This document shows positions 6,992 through 12,593 of a stretch of DNA of 12,593 nucleotides, one piece after another. Location: positions 1-12,593 of the forward strand of contig NZ_AJZM02000198.1 of the NCBI RefSeq assembly GCF_000272405.2, in the 5' to 3' direction. The notes beneath the pieces are model-generated. The model saw only the letters and a program-made list of their open reading frames with translations, was not told the DNA's origin and searched no databases. The stretch's first letter is position 1. Each line of letters starts with the position of its first letter. This DNA is from Vibrio tasmaniensis 1F-187. GTDB taxonomy: Bacteria; Pseudomonadota; Gammaproteobacteria; Enterobacterales; Vibrionaceae. Made by a program: the position numbers and the translations under genes.

Positions 6992-7239
6992 GGACTATCC
7001 TTTTTGTGGCTTGTTTGCCCGGTTAACTCGAGCATGACGACATTACTTGAAAGTATGGTTTAGAGAACCTGTAGAAATTGAGCTTGGTGCATTTATTGGT
7101 ATCGCACTCACTCTTATTATTTTAGAAGATTCTTATGGATGGCGATTATAGCGACAATCTTGTTCTCATTTCTTTAACGCTATCAACCTTTAACAACAAA
7201 AGTCATAACAGTTGTGACGAAAAAATAGCGAACAGAAAC
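6992..7239. other. ccoG upstream region without genes
   Basis: The gap between ccoG and the yihD terminator holds the predicted ccoG promoter and a long leader. I found no convincing small reading frame or RNA gene in the rest. Confidence 0.5.
7145..7186 (-). promoter_or_regulatory. Predicted FNR-dependent class II promoter of ccoG
   Basis: On the minus strand TTGATAGCGTTAAA (7186-7173) matches the FNR consensus TTGATNNNNATCAA at 8 of 10 positions. Exactly 22 nt later comes a perfect -10 TATAAT (7150-7145). That puts the box centre at -41.5 from a start near 7138, the class II FNR/CRP geometry. The -35 region is otherwise poor, as expected for an activated promoter. The leader to ccoG would be about 146 nt. 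Confidence 0.6.
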
Positions 7240-7265
7240 AAAAAAGCGACCGAGTGGTCGCTTTT
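7240..7265 (-). terminator. Intrinsic terminator of yihD
   Basis: AAAAGCGACC (7242-7251) pairs perfectly with GGTCGCTTTT (7256-7265) around GAGT. On the minus strand a U6 run follows (7245-7240). It is 52 bp past the yihD stop. Confidence 0.85.
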
Positions 7266-7317
7266 AAACATTGAGTGTTTTATCTATACGGCAATTGAGC
7301 CCTAAATAAATAGGCGA

Positions 7318-7581
7318 CTAAAGAAGGCCACGCGCTTTTAGAATTGCGGTTTTGAAATCATCTTCTTGGTCTTTTTTAAGACCTGGGATCATTTCATCTT
7401 TTTCGCTATTACGCATTTTTAGATGGTAGATAAGAACATCGTCAGTTAGCTCTTCAAGCTTACCTTGGTAGCCCGCTTCTTTTGATAGCTTAATGATGAA
7501 CTCTAATAGGTTAAGCTCTTGATCTTTCTGCCACTCAGGCTCCATCAGTTCAAGCAGTTCTTCAATGCGGTGACACTTCAT
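7318..7581 (-). CDS. yihD: YihD family protein (DUF1040)
   Basis: The 87-aa cytoplasmic protein closely follows E. coli YihD along its whole length: [49 protein letters not shown] and a [11 protein letters not shown] end. It is small, acidic and mostly helical; the function is unknown. In enterics yihD is next to srkA and dsbA. Here ccoG lies between yihD and srkA on the same strand, so the neighbourhood is conserved with one insertion. A GGAG ribosome site sits 9 nt before the ATG, and its first Gs fall inside a hairpin arm (7593-7617). It has its own terminator and is likely monocistronic. Confidence 0.93.
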   Translation of the reverse strand: MKCHRIEELLELMEPEWQKDQELNLLEFIIKLSKEAGYQGKLEELTDDVLIYHLKMRNSEKDEMIPGLKKDQEDDFKTAILKARGLL

Positions 7582-7592
7582 ACTTTATTTCT

Positions 7593-7617
7593 CCACAAAT
7601 TTTATAATGATTTGTGG
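7593..7617 (-). promoter_or_regulatory. Inverted repeat over the yihD ribosome site
   Basis: CCACAAAT (7593-7600) and ATTTGTGG (7610-7617) form a perfect 8-bp stem with a 9-nt loop. On the minus strand the 3' arm ends in GTGG, whose last two Gs belong to the GGAG ribosome site of yihD. It may tune translation or be an operator over an AT-rich -10 (TTATAA in the loop). Confidence 0.4.
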
Positions 7618-7683
7618 CTAAGGTATCAAATCGGGTAGGGAATACCAATGTGTAAACACATTTCAAGATGGGAGCGGGCAAGA

Positions 7684-7711
7684 AAAAAGCGCAGTAAAAA
7701 CTGCGCTTTTT
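7684..7711 (-). terminator. Perfect 12-bp intrinsic terminator of the small-protein operon
   Basis: AAAAAGCGCAGT (7684-7695) pairs perfectly with ACTGCGCTTTTT (7700-7711) around AAAA. It begins 1 nt after the TAA of the 55-aa gene on the minus strand and would end that transcript efficiently. Confidence 0.85.
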
Positions 7712-7712
7712 G

Positions 7713-7880
7713 TTAAGCGGCTTTAATTACTTTTGTTGCAGTCGGTGCTAATAAAGCAGCCTTCTCAACGAGAGTCATTGTAGGAGCCAATTTCTTAGCC
7801 GTTGGAGCAGCAACAAAGCCACTACGACGACGCATCGCACTACGGTTGGTGTGCGAGAACCTGACAGCTGTTGGGCGCAT
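7713..7880 (-). CDS. Small basic protein of 55 aa, unrecognised
   Basis: I found this frame by hand. It begins MRPTAVRFSHTNRSAMRRRS and ends ATKVIKAA. The N-terminal half is Arg-rich (RFSHTNRSAMRRRSGF, near residues 7-22) and the C-terminal half is an Ala/Lys/Thr-rich probable helix. There is no signal peptide or membrane segment. Codons are those of highly expressed Vibrio genes (CGT-CGT-CGT, GTT-GCT-GCT). An AGGT ribosome site lies 6 nt before the ATG and overlaps the stop region of the preceding 43-aa frame, suggesting translational coupling. A perfect terminator follows 1 nt after the stop. The basic composition suggests a nucleic-acid or ribosome partner, but I do not recognise a family. 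Confidence 0.7.
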   Translation of the reverse strand: MRPTAVRFSHTNRSAMRRRSGFVAAPTAKKLAPTMTLVEKAALLAPTATKVIKAA

Positions 7881-7888
7881 TAATTTAC

Positions 7889-8020
7889 CTAACGGTCAGG
7901 CATATCCATTGCCAATCTAATGGCCTGATTTATCATGAGCTCCGCCTCAATTACTTGAAGAGTCACTCGTCTGGCTTTCGCCAATCCGAAAAATAAATCA
8001 GGATAATGATATGCATGCAT
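7889..8020 (-). CDS. Candidate small protein of 43 aa (may extend upstream), unrecognised
   Basis: This minus-strand frame reads MHAYHYPDLFFGLAKARR, then VTLQVIEAELMINQAIRLA and ends MDMPDR. A helical, amphipathic middle and end are likely. The stop overlaps the ribosome site of the 55-aa gene 9 nt downstream, so the two look like one coupled operon. The start is uncertain. The ATG at 8020 has no ribosome site and lies inside an 18-bp palindrome. The frame stays open upstream to a TAA at 8086-8084, with protein-like codons (IITQASIDNLDSDNLTLD) from an ATT at 8074. A non-standard ATT start, or an upstream frameshift that broke a longer gene, are both possible. Confidence 0.5.
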   Translation of the reverse strand: MHAYHYPDLFFGLAKARRVTLQVIEAELMINQAIRLAMDMPDR

Positions 8021-8024
8021 ATCA
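8007..8024. repeat. Perfect 18-bp palindrome at the small operon start
   Basis: TGATATGCATGCATATCA is its own reverse complement with no spacer. It contains the ATG of the 43-aa frame. It could be an operator for the small operon, or a feature inside the coding sequence if translation starts further upstream. Confidence 0.6.
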
Positions 8025-8163
8025 AGGGTTAGATTATCACTATCTAAGTTATCGATCGACGCCTGAGTGATAATTAAACGATATTAGAGCTAAAATAGTG
8101 TGAGCAGTATATTTGAGTTTGAACCTCTTTCAGGCTTAAGATGATGTTTTAAAGGAGGTGCAT

Positions 8164-8955
8164 ATGTCGTTCTTAAAGAAAACGTTAGCAAGTTTTGGAA
8201 TTGGATCTGCCAAGGTGGATTCTGTATTGCAACAGGAAGTGCTTTATCCAGGTAAGAAGGCGAGCATTATTGTACATGTCTACGGAGGCGCTCAGCCGCA
8301 GGAGATCGATAACATTGATCTCAACTTATGCTGTCGCTACGTCAAAGAAGTTACCGCGAACTCGCAAGGACAAGAGGGCGGTCATAAACGCCGAATGCAC
8401 CAGACGTACTCGCTGGCAAAATGGAGCTTGCCGTATGCCTTTGTGATTCAGCCGGGTGAAACCCGTGACTTTGAATGTGAGTTTGATGTGCCACTGAACA
8501 CACCGGTTACGATTGGTGATTCAAAGGTATGGCTGGAAACCGGGTTGGATATTGCGATGGCGATTGACCCATCGGATAAAGACACCTTAACGGTTCGTCC
8601 CGACCCACTGCTCGATGGTATTTTTAACGAGCTTGAAGCTCAAGGCCTGCGCATTCGTCAAGTGGAATGTGAAGCGGTTAAAGGCTTTGAACTGCCGTTT
8701 GTACAAGAGTTTGAGTTTGTGCCGACGACGGGTCCTTATCATGGCCGTTGGCGTGAATTGGAAGTGGTGGCTCATCGTGATGAAACAGAGCTGAAGTTGT
8801 GGTTCGAGATTGATAGAAATCGCGATGGTGCAAAAGGCATGTTAGCGAGCTTGCTAGGCGTTGGTAAGCTACAGCGTCAATTGAGTGTGCCACTGGATAC
8901 CTCACCACAAGATGCTGGCAAGATGGTACTTGAATATCTAGATAACGCCTCTTAG
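8164..8955 (+). CDS. spo0M: Spo0M-family (sporulation-control-like) arrestin-fold protein
   Basis: The 263-aa protein matches the Spo0M family, which despite its name is widespread in non-sporulating bacteria. The opening SFLKKTLASFGIGSAKVD is the family hallmark, followed by LYPGKKASIIVHVYGG, an arrestin-like beta-sandwich, and a second sandwich with WRELEVVAHRDETELKLWFEIDR. No signal or membrane segment is seen, so it is cytosolic. In Bacillus the protein influences sporulation and cell-surface behaviour; its Vibrio role is unknown. I chose the ATG at 8164 over the in-frame GTG at 8158 because the excellent AAGGAGGTG ribosome site (8152-8160) covers that GTG. It stands alone, divergent from the small-protein operon and followed by trhA on the same strand after 173 bp. 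Confidence 0.92.
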   Translation: MSFLKKTLASFGIGSAKVDSVLQQEVLYPGKKASIIVHVYGGAQPQEIDNIDLNLCCRYVKEVTANSQGQEGGHKRRMHQTYSLAKWSLPYAFVIQPGETRDFECEFDVPLNTPVTIGDSKVWLETGLDIAMAIDPSDKDTLTVRPDPLLDGIFNELEAQGLRIRQVECEAVKGFELPFVQEFEFVPTTGPYHGRWRELEVVAHRDETELKLWFEIDRNRDGAKGMLASLLGVGKLQRQLSVPLDTSPQDAGKMVLEYLDNAS

Positions 8956-9059
8956 TTCCTATAACCCTTTATTTAACTCTTTGGTTATTTAGCTTTGGAT
9001 CTTTTAGCTTCATTACATATTTCAGGCGTCATTAATGTCATAAAAGGTGTCATAAAAAT

Positions 9060-9083
9060 TTAAGCTTACACGTGTAAGCTTAA
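9060..9083. promoter_or_regulatory. 24-bp perfect palindrome, probable FabR operator upstream of trhA
   Basis: Half-site TTAAGCTTACAC (9060-9071) is followed directly by its exact complement GTGTAAGCTTAA (9072-9083). It lies 45 bp upstream of the trhA ATG, where it would overlap the promoter. The core TACACGTGTA and flanking AGC/GCT resemble the E. coli FabR (YijC) palindrome, which was predicted upstream of fabA, fabB and yqfA. trhA is the yqfA homologue, so position and gene agree. The consensus is recalled, not searched. Confidence 0.65.
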
Positions 9084-9128
9084 TGTGCAATACTGGGTCA
9101 ATCGAACATTTACTCTAGTAGGATATTC

Positions 9129-9782
9129 ATGTCTGCATCATCAGCCAGCGAATACAGTGACATCGAAGAACGCGCTAATGCAATAACCCATGGCTTGGGC
9201 GTTGTGCTCGGCGTGGTTGGTCTGATCTTGCTGCTTATTCGTGCGTTTGATTACCAAGCCGACATGCTAACTGTTGCTAGTATGGCGGTGTATGGCAGCA
9301 GTATTATTCTGCTCTTTCTCGCCTCCACGTTGTACCACTCGATCACCACTGAGAAAACCAAGCGCTTACTCAAAACCCTTGACCACTGTGCGATTTATTT
9401 GTTGATTGCAGGCAGTTACACGCCGTTTCTCTTAGTGGGCTTAAGAACCCCATTGGCTATGGGTTTGATGGCGGTGATCTGGGGGATTGCGCTGGTGGGC
9501 ATCATCATGAAGATAGCCTTCGTTTATCGATTCAAGCGTTTATCGCTGTTCATTTACCTAGCGATGGGTTGGCTATCTTTGATAGTTGTTTATCAATTAG
9601 CGATGAATATCGATATAGGTGGTTTGGTGTTACTGGCAGTTGGCGGAGTGATTTACTCGCTGGGTGTGATTTTCTATGTGGCAAAACGCATCCCTTATAA
9701 CCATGCCATCTGGCACTTGTTTGTATTGGCGGGCTGCGCTTGCCATTTCTTCGCTATCTATCTGTTTGTGACACCAGTTTAG
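9129..9782 (+). CDS. trhA: Hemolysin III family membrane protein TrhA (YqfA), PAQR superfamily
   Basis: The 217-aa protein has seven predicted membrane helices. PAQR/HlyIII signatures are ERANAITHG with H21 near the start, STLYH70S, L84-D85-H86[14 protein letters not shown], and the final-helix H192-A-I-W-H196 and C-x-C-H206. The histidines and D85 form the presumed metal site shared with adiponectin receptors. E. coli YqfA/TrhA is linked to membrane energetics and unsaturated fatty-acid control; a hemolytic role is doubtful despite the name. An AGGA ribosome site is 5 nt before the ATG. A FabR-like palindrome precedes it, supporting regulation with fatty-acid synthesis. It ends 22 bp from a convergent gene. 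Confidence 0.94.
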   Translation: MSASSASEYSDIEERANAITHGLGVVLGVVGLILLLIRAFDYQADMLTVASMAVYGSSIILLFLASTLYHSITTEKTKRLLKTLDHCAIYLLIAGSYTPFLLVGLRTPLAMGLMAVIWGIALVGIIMKIAFVYRFKRLSLFIYLAMGWLSLIVVYQLAMNIDIGGLVLLAVGGVIYSLGVIFYVAKRIPYNHAIWHLFVLAGCACHFFAIYLFVTPV

Positions 9783-9804
9783 TTTTGATTGAACCGGTAT
9801 GCCC

Positions 9805-10359
9805 CTAACGGGTAGAAACGTCAGTGATCTCCACGTCGATTTTATATTCAGGATACTTATAAACATCGATCGCTAAGTATTTACCTTCTGCCGAAGTTTG
9901 TGGTCGAAGGTAGGTATCAGCAAGGCGCTTAATGGATTGCCAAGTGTTGATACTGCCTTGATGCAGCAGCTCACCCGTTGGTGAGTAGACTGTGATATTT
10001 AGCGTAACTAGCACAACGGCTTCTGTGCTTTGGTTAGTGACTGAAATAGGTAAGATTAGCTGTTCATTCTCGTAGAGTCCTGCCCCAATCAAAACGTCCA
10101 CACCTGATTTGGAAAGCTGCAAGCTTGGCTTGGTGTCTCCAATCTTGATTGTGGTACCGCGTGTGTTTTTGGCTACAGGAATACTCGTCAATGCTGACTC
10201 TGCATTCGATGATGCGTTACTCACATACTGCCAAGTAAAATCGTCTTTTAGTAACACTTGCTTGCCATCAGACAATGTGACCATTTGATCAGCAAAGGCA
10301 GAACTTACGAATACTGAGTTTGCGAGCAATGCGCTAGCGAGAAGTACGTATGATTTCAT
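9805..10359 (-). CDS. Exported DUF3157-like protein
   Basis: The 184-aa protein has a signal peptide MKSYVLLASALLANSVFVSSAFA (first 23 residues). It continues DQMVTLSDGKQVLLKDDFTWQYV, a motif I associate with the DUF3157 family found in Vibrio, whose function is unknown. The body is beta-rich with an immunoglobulin-like LILPISVTNQS / VVLVTLNITVYSPTG stretch (about residues 102-132), typical of periplasmic binding or chaperone-like folds. The open frame extends to 10473 but would run into trkH. I chose the ATG at 10359 because it has AAGGA 7 nt upstream and starts the signal peptide. It follows trkH by 26 bp on the same strand, so co-transcription is likely, though a link to potassium uptake is unproven. 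Confidence 0.75.
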   Translation of the reverse strand: MKSYVLLASALLANSVFVSSAFADQMVTLSDGKQVLLKDDFTWQYVSNASSNAESALTSIPVAKNTRGTTIKIGDTKPSLQLSKSGVDVLIGAGLYENEQLILPISVTNQSTEAVVLVTLNITVYSPTGELLHQGSINTWQSIKRLADTYLRPQTSAEGKYLAIDVYKYPEYKIDVEITDVSTR

Positions 10360-10385
10360 CTGTGTTTCCTTAAATATTCGCGGAA

Positions 10386-11831
10386 TTAGCGTCGCCAAAA
10401 GGCTGGGAAAAATAGAACAATGAGCGTCAGTATCTCGAGTCGTCCCATTAGCATGCCTAAACTTAGCAACCATTTAGCGGCGTCTGGCAGTGGAGCAAAG
10501 TTCCCGGTTGGACCGATCACGCTGCCCATTCCCGGACCCACGTTGGCAACGGCTGTGATAGCGCCTGAGATGCTTGTTATTGGGTCTAACCCCATCGCAC
10601 TCAAACCACCAGCAATTAAGATAATCGTGATAAAGAACATCAAACCAAATGCCACGAGTGAACGCACAATGTCGTCATTCACAGGTCGCTGATTGTAGCG
10701 TTGAACAAACACGCCCGATGGGTGAATTAGCTTCATCATTTGTTTGTGGAGCATGGTCATCGCGATCTGGAAGCGGAAGATTTTTATACCGCCAGAGGTT
10801 GAACCCGAGCAAGCTCCCGCCATCATTAGGAATGCAAACAAGGTCGTTGGCAGTGCACCCCACGCGGTGAAGTCTTCTAAGCCAAAACCGGTTGTGGTGA
10901 CGACTGATACGATGTTGAACATCGAAACACGCATCGCATCCATAACAGTGTAGCCATCTCTAACCACCAACCATGTTGATATTACGGCGCTGGTGACCAA
11001 GAACAGGTATGTAAAACCTCTCACTTGCGCGTCTTTGTAGAGGATTGAGAGTTTTCTTCCACGCAGTGCGCTAACGAACAGTAAGAACGGCAGGCCGCCA
11101 AGGAACATGAACAGTGTTCCTACCCAGTGAGCACTGTTGGAGAAGTGGTTCATTGATCCATCTGATGTTGAGTACCCCCCCGTCGACAGTGTTGTGAACG
11201 CGTGATTGATCGCATCAAAGATGCCCATGCCTGCAAACAGATAGCTAATGATGCATAAGCCAGTCAGAACCAGATAAACCGCCACGATGTTTTTCGCGAC
11301 TGTTTTCGCTCGTGGGCTACTTTTATCTGACCAATCGGATGATTCAGTTTGGAACAGGCGCATACCACCAACGTTGAGCATTGGTAGAACCGCTACCGCC
11401 ATCACGATAAAGCCGATACCGCCTAACCATTGCAGTATTGAACGCCACAACAGAATGCTTGGTGCCATGCTGTCTAAGCCGCTTAATACGGTTGAACCCG
11501 TCGTGGTGATACCTGACATGGTTTCGAAGTAGGCGTCCGTAAAGCTGATGTGATTAATGAAGACAAACGGCAGTGCAGCAAAGGCACTGGCAATCGTCCA
11601 GACCAGAGAGGTGATCAGGAACATGTCCCGCACCCCAAGTCGGAACTTAGCGGAGCGGCCTAAACTCAAGCAGATGAACGCCACAATGTGCGTGATCACT
11701 ACCGATTGACCAAACTCGAGGAAGCCACCGGTGCCTGTGAAAAAGGCAACCAATGTAGGGATGTACATGAAAAGGGCGAGTTTTGATAACACTAACCCTA
11801 TCACTAATAATATCGGACGAAAGTTGACCAT
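10386..11831 (-). CDS. trkH: Potassium uptake channel subunit TrkH
   Basis: The 481-aa inner-membrane protein of the SKT superfamily forms the K+ pore of the Trk system. Four repeats each carry a selectivity-filter loop: T109-T-T-G112-S, L215-S-T-G218-G-Y, T312-T-T-G315-F-G, and N430-V-G432-P-G. The membrane helices between them are obvious. The third repeat holds GACSGSTSGGIKIFR (about 339-353), the gating-loop region where a flexible helix blocks the pore. Length and sequence fit the crystallised Vibrio parahaemolyticus TrkH. TrkA, encoded 80 bp upstream on the same strand, binds ATP/ADP and NAD(H) and gates TrkH, so the two genes form an operon. No strong ribosome site precedes the ATG. 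Confidence 0.97.
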   Translation of the reverse strand: MVNFRPILLVIGLVLSKLALFMYIPTLVAFFTGTGGFLEFGQSVVITHIVAFICLSLGRSAKFRLGVRDMFLITSLVWTIASAFAALPFVFINHISFTDAYFETMSGITTTGSTVLSGLDSMAPSILLWRSILQWLGGIGFIVMAVAVLPMLNVGGMRLFQTESSDWSDKSSPRAKTVAKNIVAVYLVLTGLCIISYLFAGMGIFDAINHAFTTLSTGGYSTSDGSMNHFSNSAHWVGTLFMFLGGLPFLLFVSALRGRKLSILYKDAQVRGFTYLFLVTSAVISTWLVVRDGYTVMDAMRVSMFNIVSVVTTTGFGLEDFTAWGALPTTLFAFLMMAGACSGSTSGGIKIFRFQIAMTMLHKQMMKLIHPSGVFVQRYNQRPVNDDIVRSLVAFGLMFFITIILIAGGLSAMGLDPITSISGAITAVANVGPGMGSVIGPTGNFAPLPDAAKWLLSLGMLMGRLEILTLIVLFFPAFWRR

Positions 11832-11911
11832 AGCTTAATAGACCATCGCTTTGAGCCGGAGCGTCGTTCTCACAAGAAGAAAGCTGCGAGAAGAAGCTTA
11901 CGAGAACAAGG
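11832..11911 (-). other. trkA-trkH intergenic spacer with short repeats
   Basis: The 80-bp spacer has imperfect direct repeats AAGAAGAAAGCTGCGAGA (11874-11891) and GAGAAGAAGCTTACGAGA (11888-11904). GTTCTC and GAGAAC arms surround them. No terminator with a T-tract is seen, consistent with trkA-trkH readthrough. Confidence 0.35.
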
Positions 11912-12593
11912 CTATAAGAAGAACGGGCTCGGTTGGAATAGAGACTCAACATCAGGTACGTATTTCTTGTCCACTAGGAACATCACTACGTGGTCATCTT
12001 GTTCGATTACGGTTCTATCGTGCGCGATAAGCACCTCTTCTCCGCGAACAATCGCACCAATGGTGGTACCCGGTGGCAGTTTGATGTCGCCAATCGCTCG
12101 GCCAACAACCTTAGAGGTGGTTTCGTCACCGTGAGCAATCGCTTCGATCGCCTCTGCAGCGCCGCGACGTAGAGATGATACGTTTACAATATCAGCACGA
12201 CGAACGTGGGTAAGCAGCGCAGAAATGGTCGCTTGCTGTGGCGAGATAGCAATATCAATCACACCACCCTGAACAAGGTCTACGTAAGCACCACGCTGAA
12301 TCAGTACCATTACCTTCTTGGCGCCCATTCGCTTCGCCAGCATTGCTGACATGATGTTGGTTTCATCTTCATTGGTTAGAGCGATGAACACATCTACCTG
12401 ATCGATGTTCTCTTCGGTCAGCAGTTCTTGGTCGGCAGCATCACCACAGAATACGATGGTGTTTTCTAATTCTTCAGATAGCTTCTCAGCGCGAGTGTAG
12501 CTGCGTTCGATAAGCTTGATGCTGTAGCTCTGCTCAAGGCGTTTCGCCAAGCTTGCACCAATGTTACCACCACCGACAATCATGATGCGGCGG
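11912..12593 (-). CDS. trkA: Trk potassium uptake regulator TrkA, C-terminal half (5' end beyond window)
   Basis: About 227 of the usual 458 residues are present; the frame is open at the right edge, so the first RCK domain lies outside. Visible is the second RCK domain, with the dinucleotide-binding loop [11 protein letters not shown], an acidic strand-end IKLIER, then [11 protein letters not shown] and [21 protein letters not shown]. The TrkA_C subdomain follows ([24 protein letters not shown]). It ends LFQPSPFFL, as in E. coli TrkA. It forms a cytoplasmic tetrameric ring under TrkH and controls K+ flux by nucleotide binding. It is upstream of trkH on the same strand. The ATG near 12583 is internal, not the true start. 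Confidence 0.96.
   Translation of the reverse strand, partial: RRIMIVGGGNIGASLAKRLEQSYSIKLIERSYTRAEKLSEELENTIVFCGDAADQELLTEENIDQVDVFIALTNEDETNIMSAMLAKRMGAKKVMVLIQRGAYVDLVQGGVIDIAISPQQATISALLTHVRRADIVNVSSLRRGAAEAIEAIAHGDETTSKVVGRAIGDIKLPPGTTIGAIVRGEEVLIAHDRTVIEQDDHVVMFLVDKKYVPDVESLFQPSPFFL

Noticed and set aside
8158..8163. GTG start of spo0M two codons upstream
   Set aside because: The GTG is part of the AAGGAGGTG ribosome site serving the ATG at 8164.
9035..9053. PhoB box upstream of trhA
   Set aside because: The repeat period is 12 bp, not the 11 bp of Pho boxes, so it is listed only as an unexplained repeat.
10360..10473. N-terminal extension of the DUF3157-like protein
   Set aside because: It overlaps the end of trkH and hides the signal peptide; the ATG at 10359 has a good ribosome site.
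11647..11952. Minus-strand 101-aa frame across the trkA-trkH spacer
   Set aside because: It overlaps both trk genes in another phase, with low-complexity Ser/Leu content from the spacer repeats.

Overview
The window looks like a Vibrio chromosome segment, probably from the splendidus/harveyi side of the genus. This rests on protein similarity to known Vibrio and enteric families, the conserved yihD / srkA / dsbA order, the trkA-trkH pair, and codon use rich in CGT, GCT and GTT. No database was searched, so the genus is an inference, though a confident one.

Positions 1 to about 1695 are the right end of an AT-rich accessory island. It holds a divergent pair: a gene for a SLATT-like two-transmembrane protein (minus strand, cut by the window edge) and a gene for a TIR-like protein of the MTH538/ThsB type (plus strand). 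This looks like a sensor/nucleotide enzyme plus membrane effector defence module. Between it and the island end are only small or broken minus-strand reading frames. The island has cut comM (yifB). Only the last ~304 codons remain here, beginning just before the Walker A motif, and the N-terminal domain is missing.

Positions 2625 to 7581 are core genome, nearly all on the minus strand: a DUF2860-like outer-membrane protein, dsbA, srkA, ccoG and yihD. Strong intrinsic terminators separate several of them. The srkA-dsbA pair serves envelope stress and disulfide formation. ccoG serves cbb3 oxidase assembly and appears to have an FNR class II promoter.

Positions 7684 to 8086 hold what looks like an overlooked two-gene small-protein operon on the minus strand (43 and 55 aa). 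It ends in a perfect 12-bp terminator and has an 18-bp perfect palindrome at the first ATG. Next come spo0M and trhA (hemolysin III/PAQR family, E. coli yqfA) on the plus strand. A 24-bp perfect palindrome upstream of trhA resembles a FabR operator. On the minus strand follow a DUF3157-like exported protein, trkH, and the C-terminal half of trkA, which runs off the right edge. trkA and trkH together form the Trk potassium uptake system.
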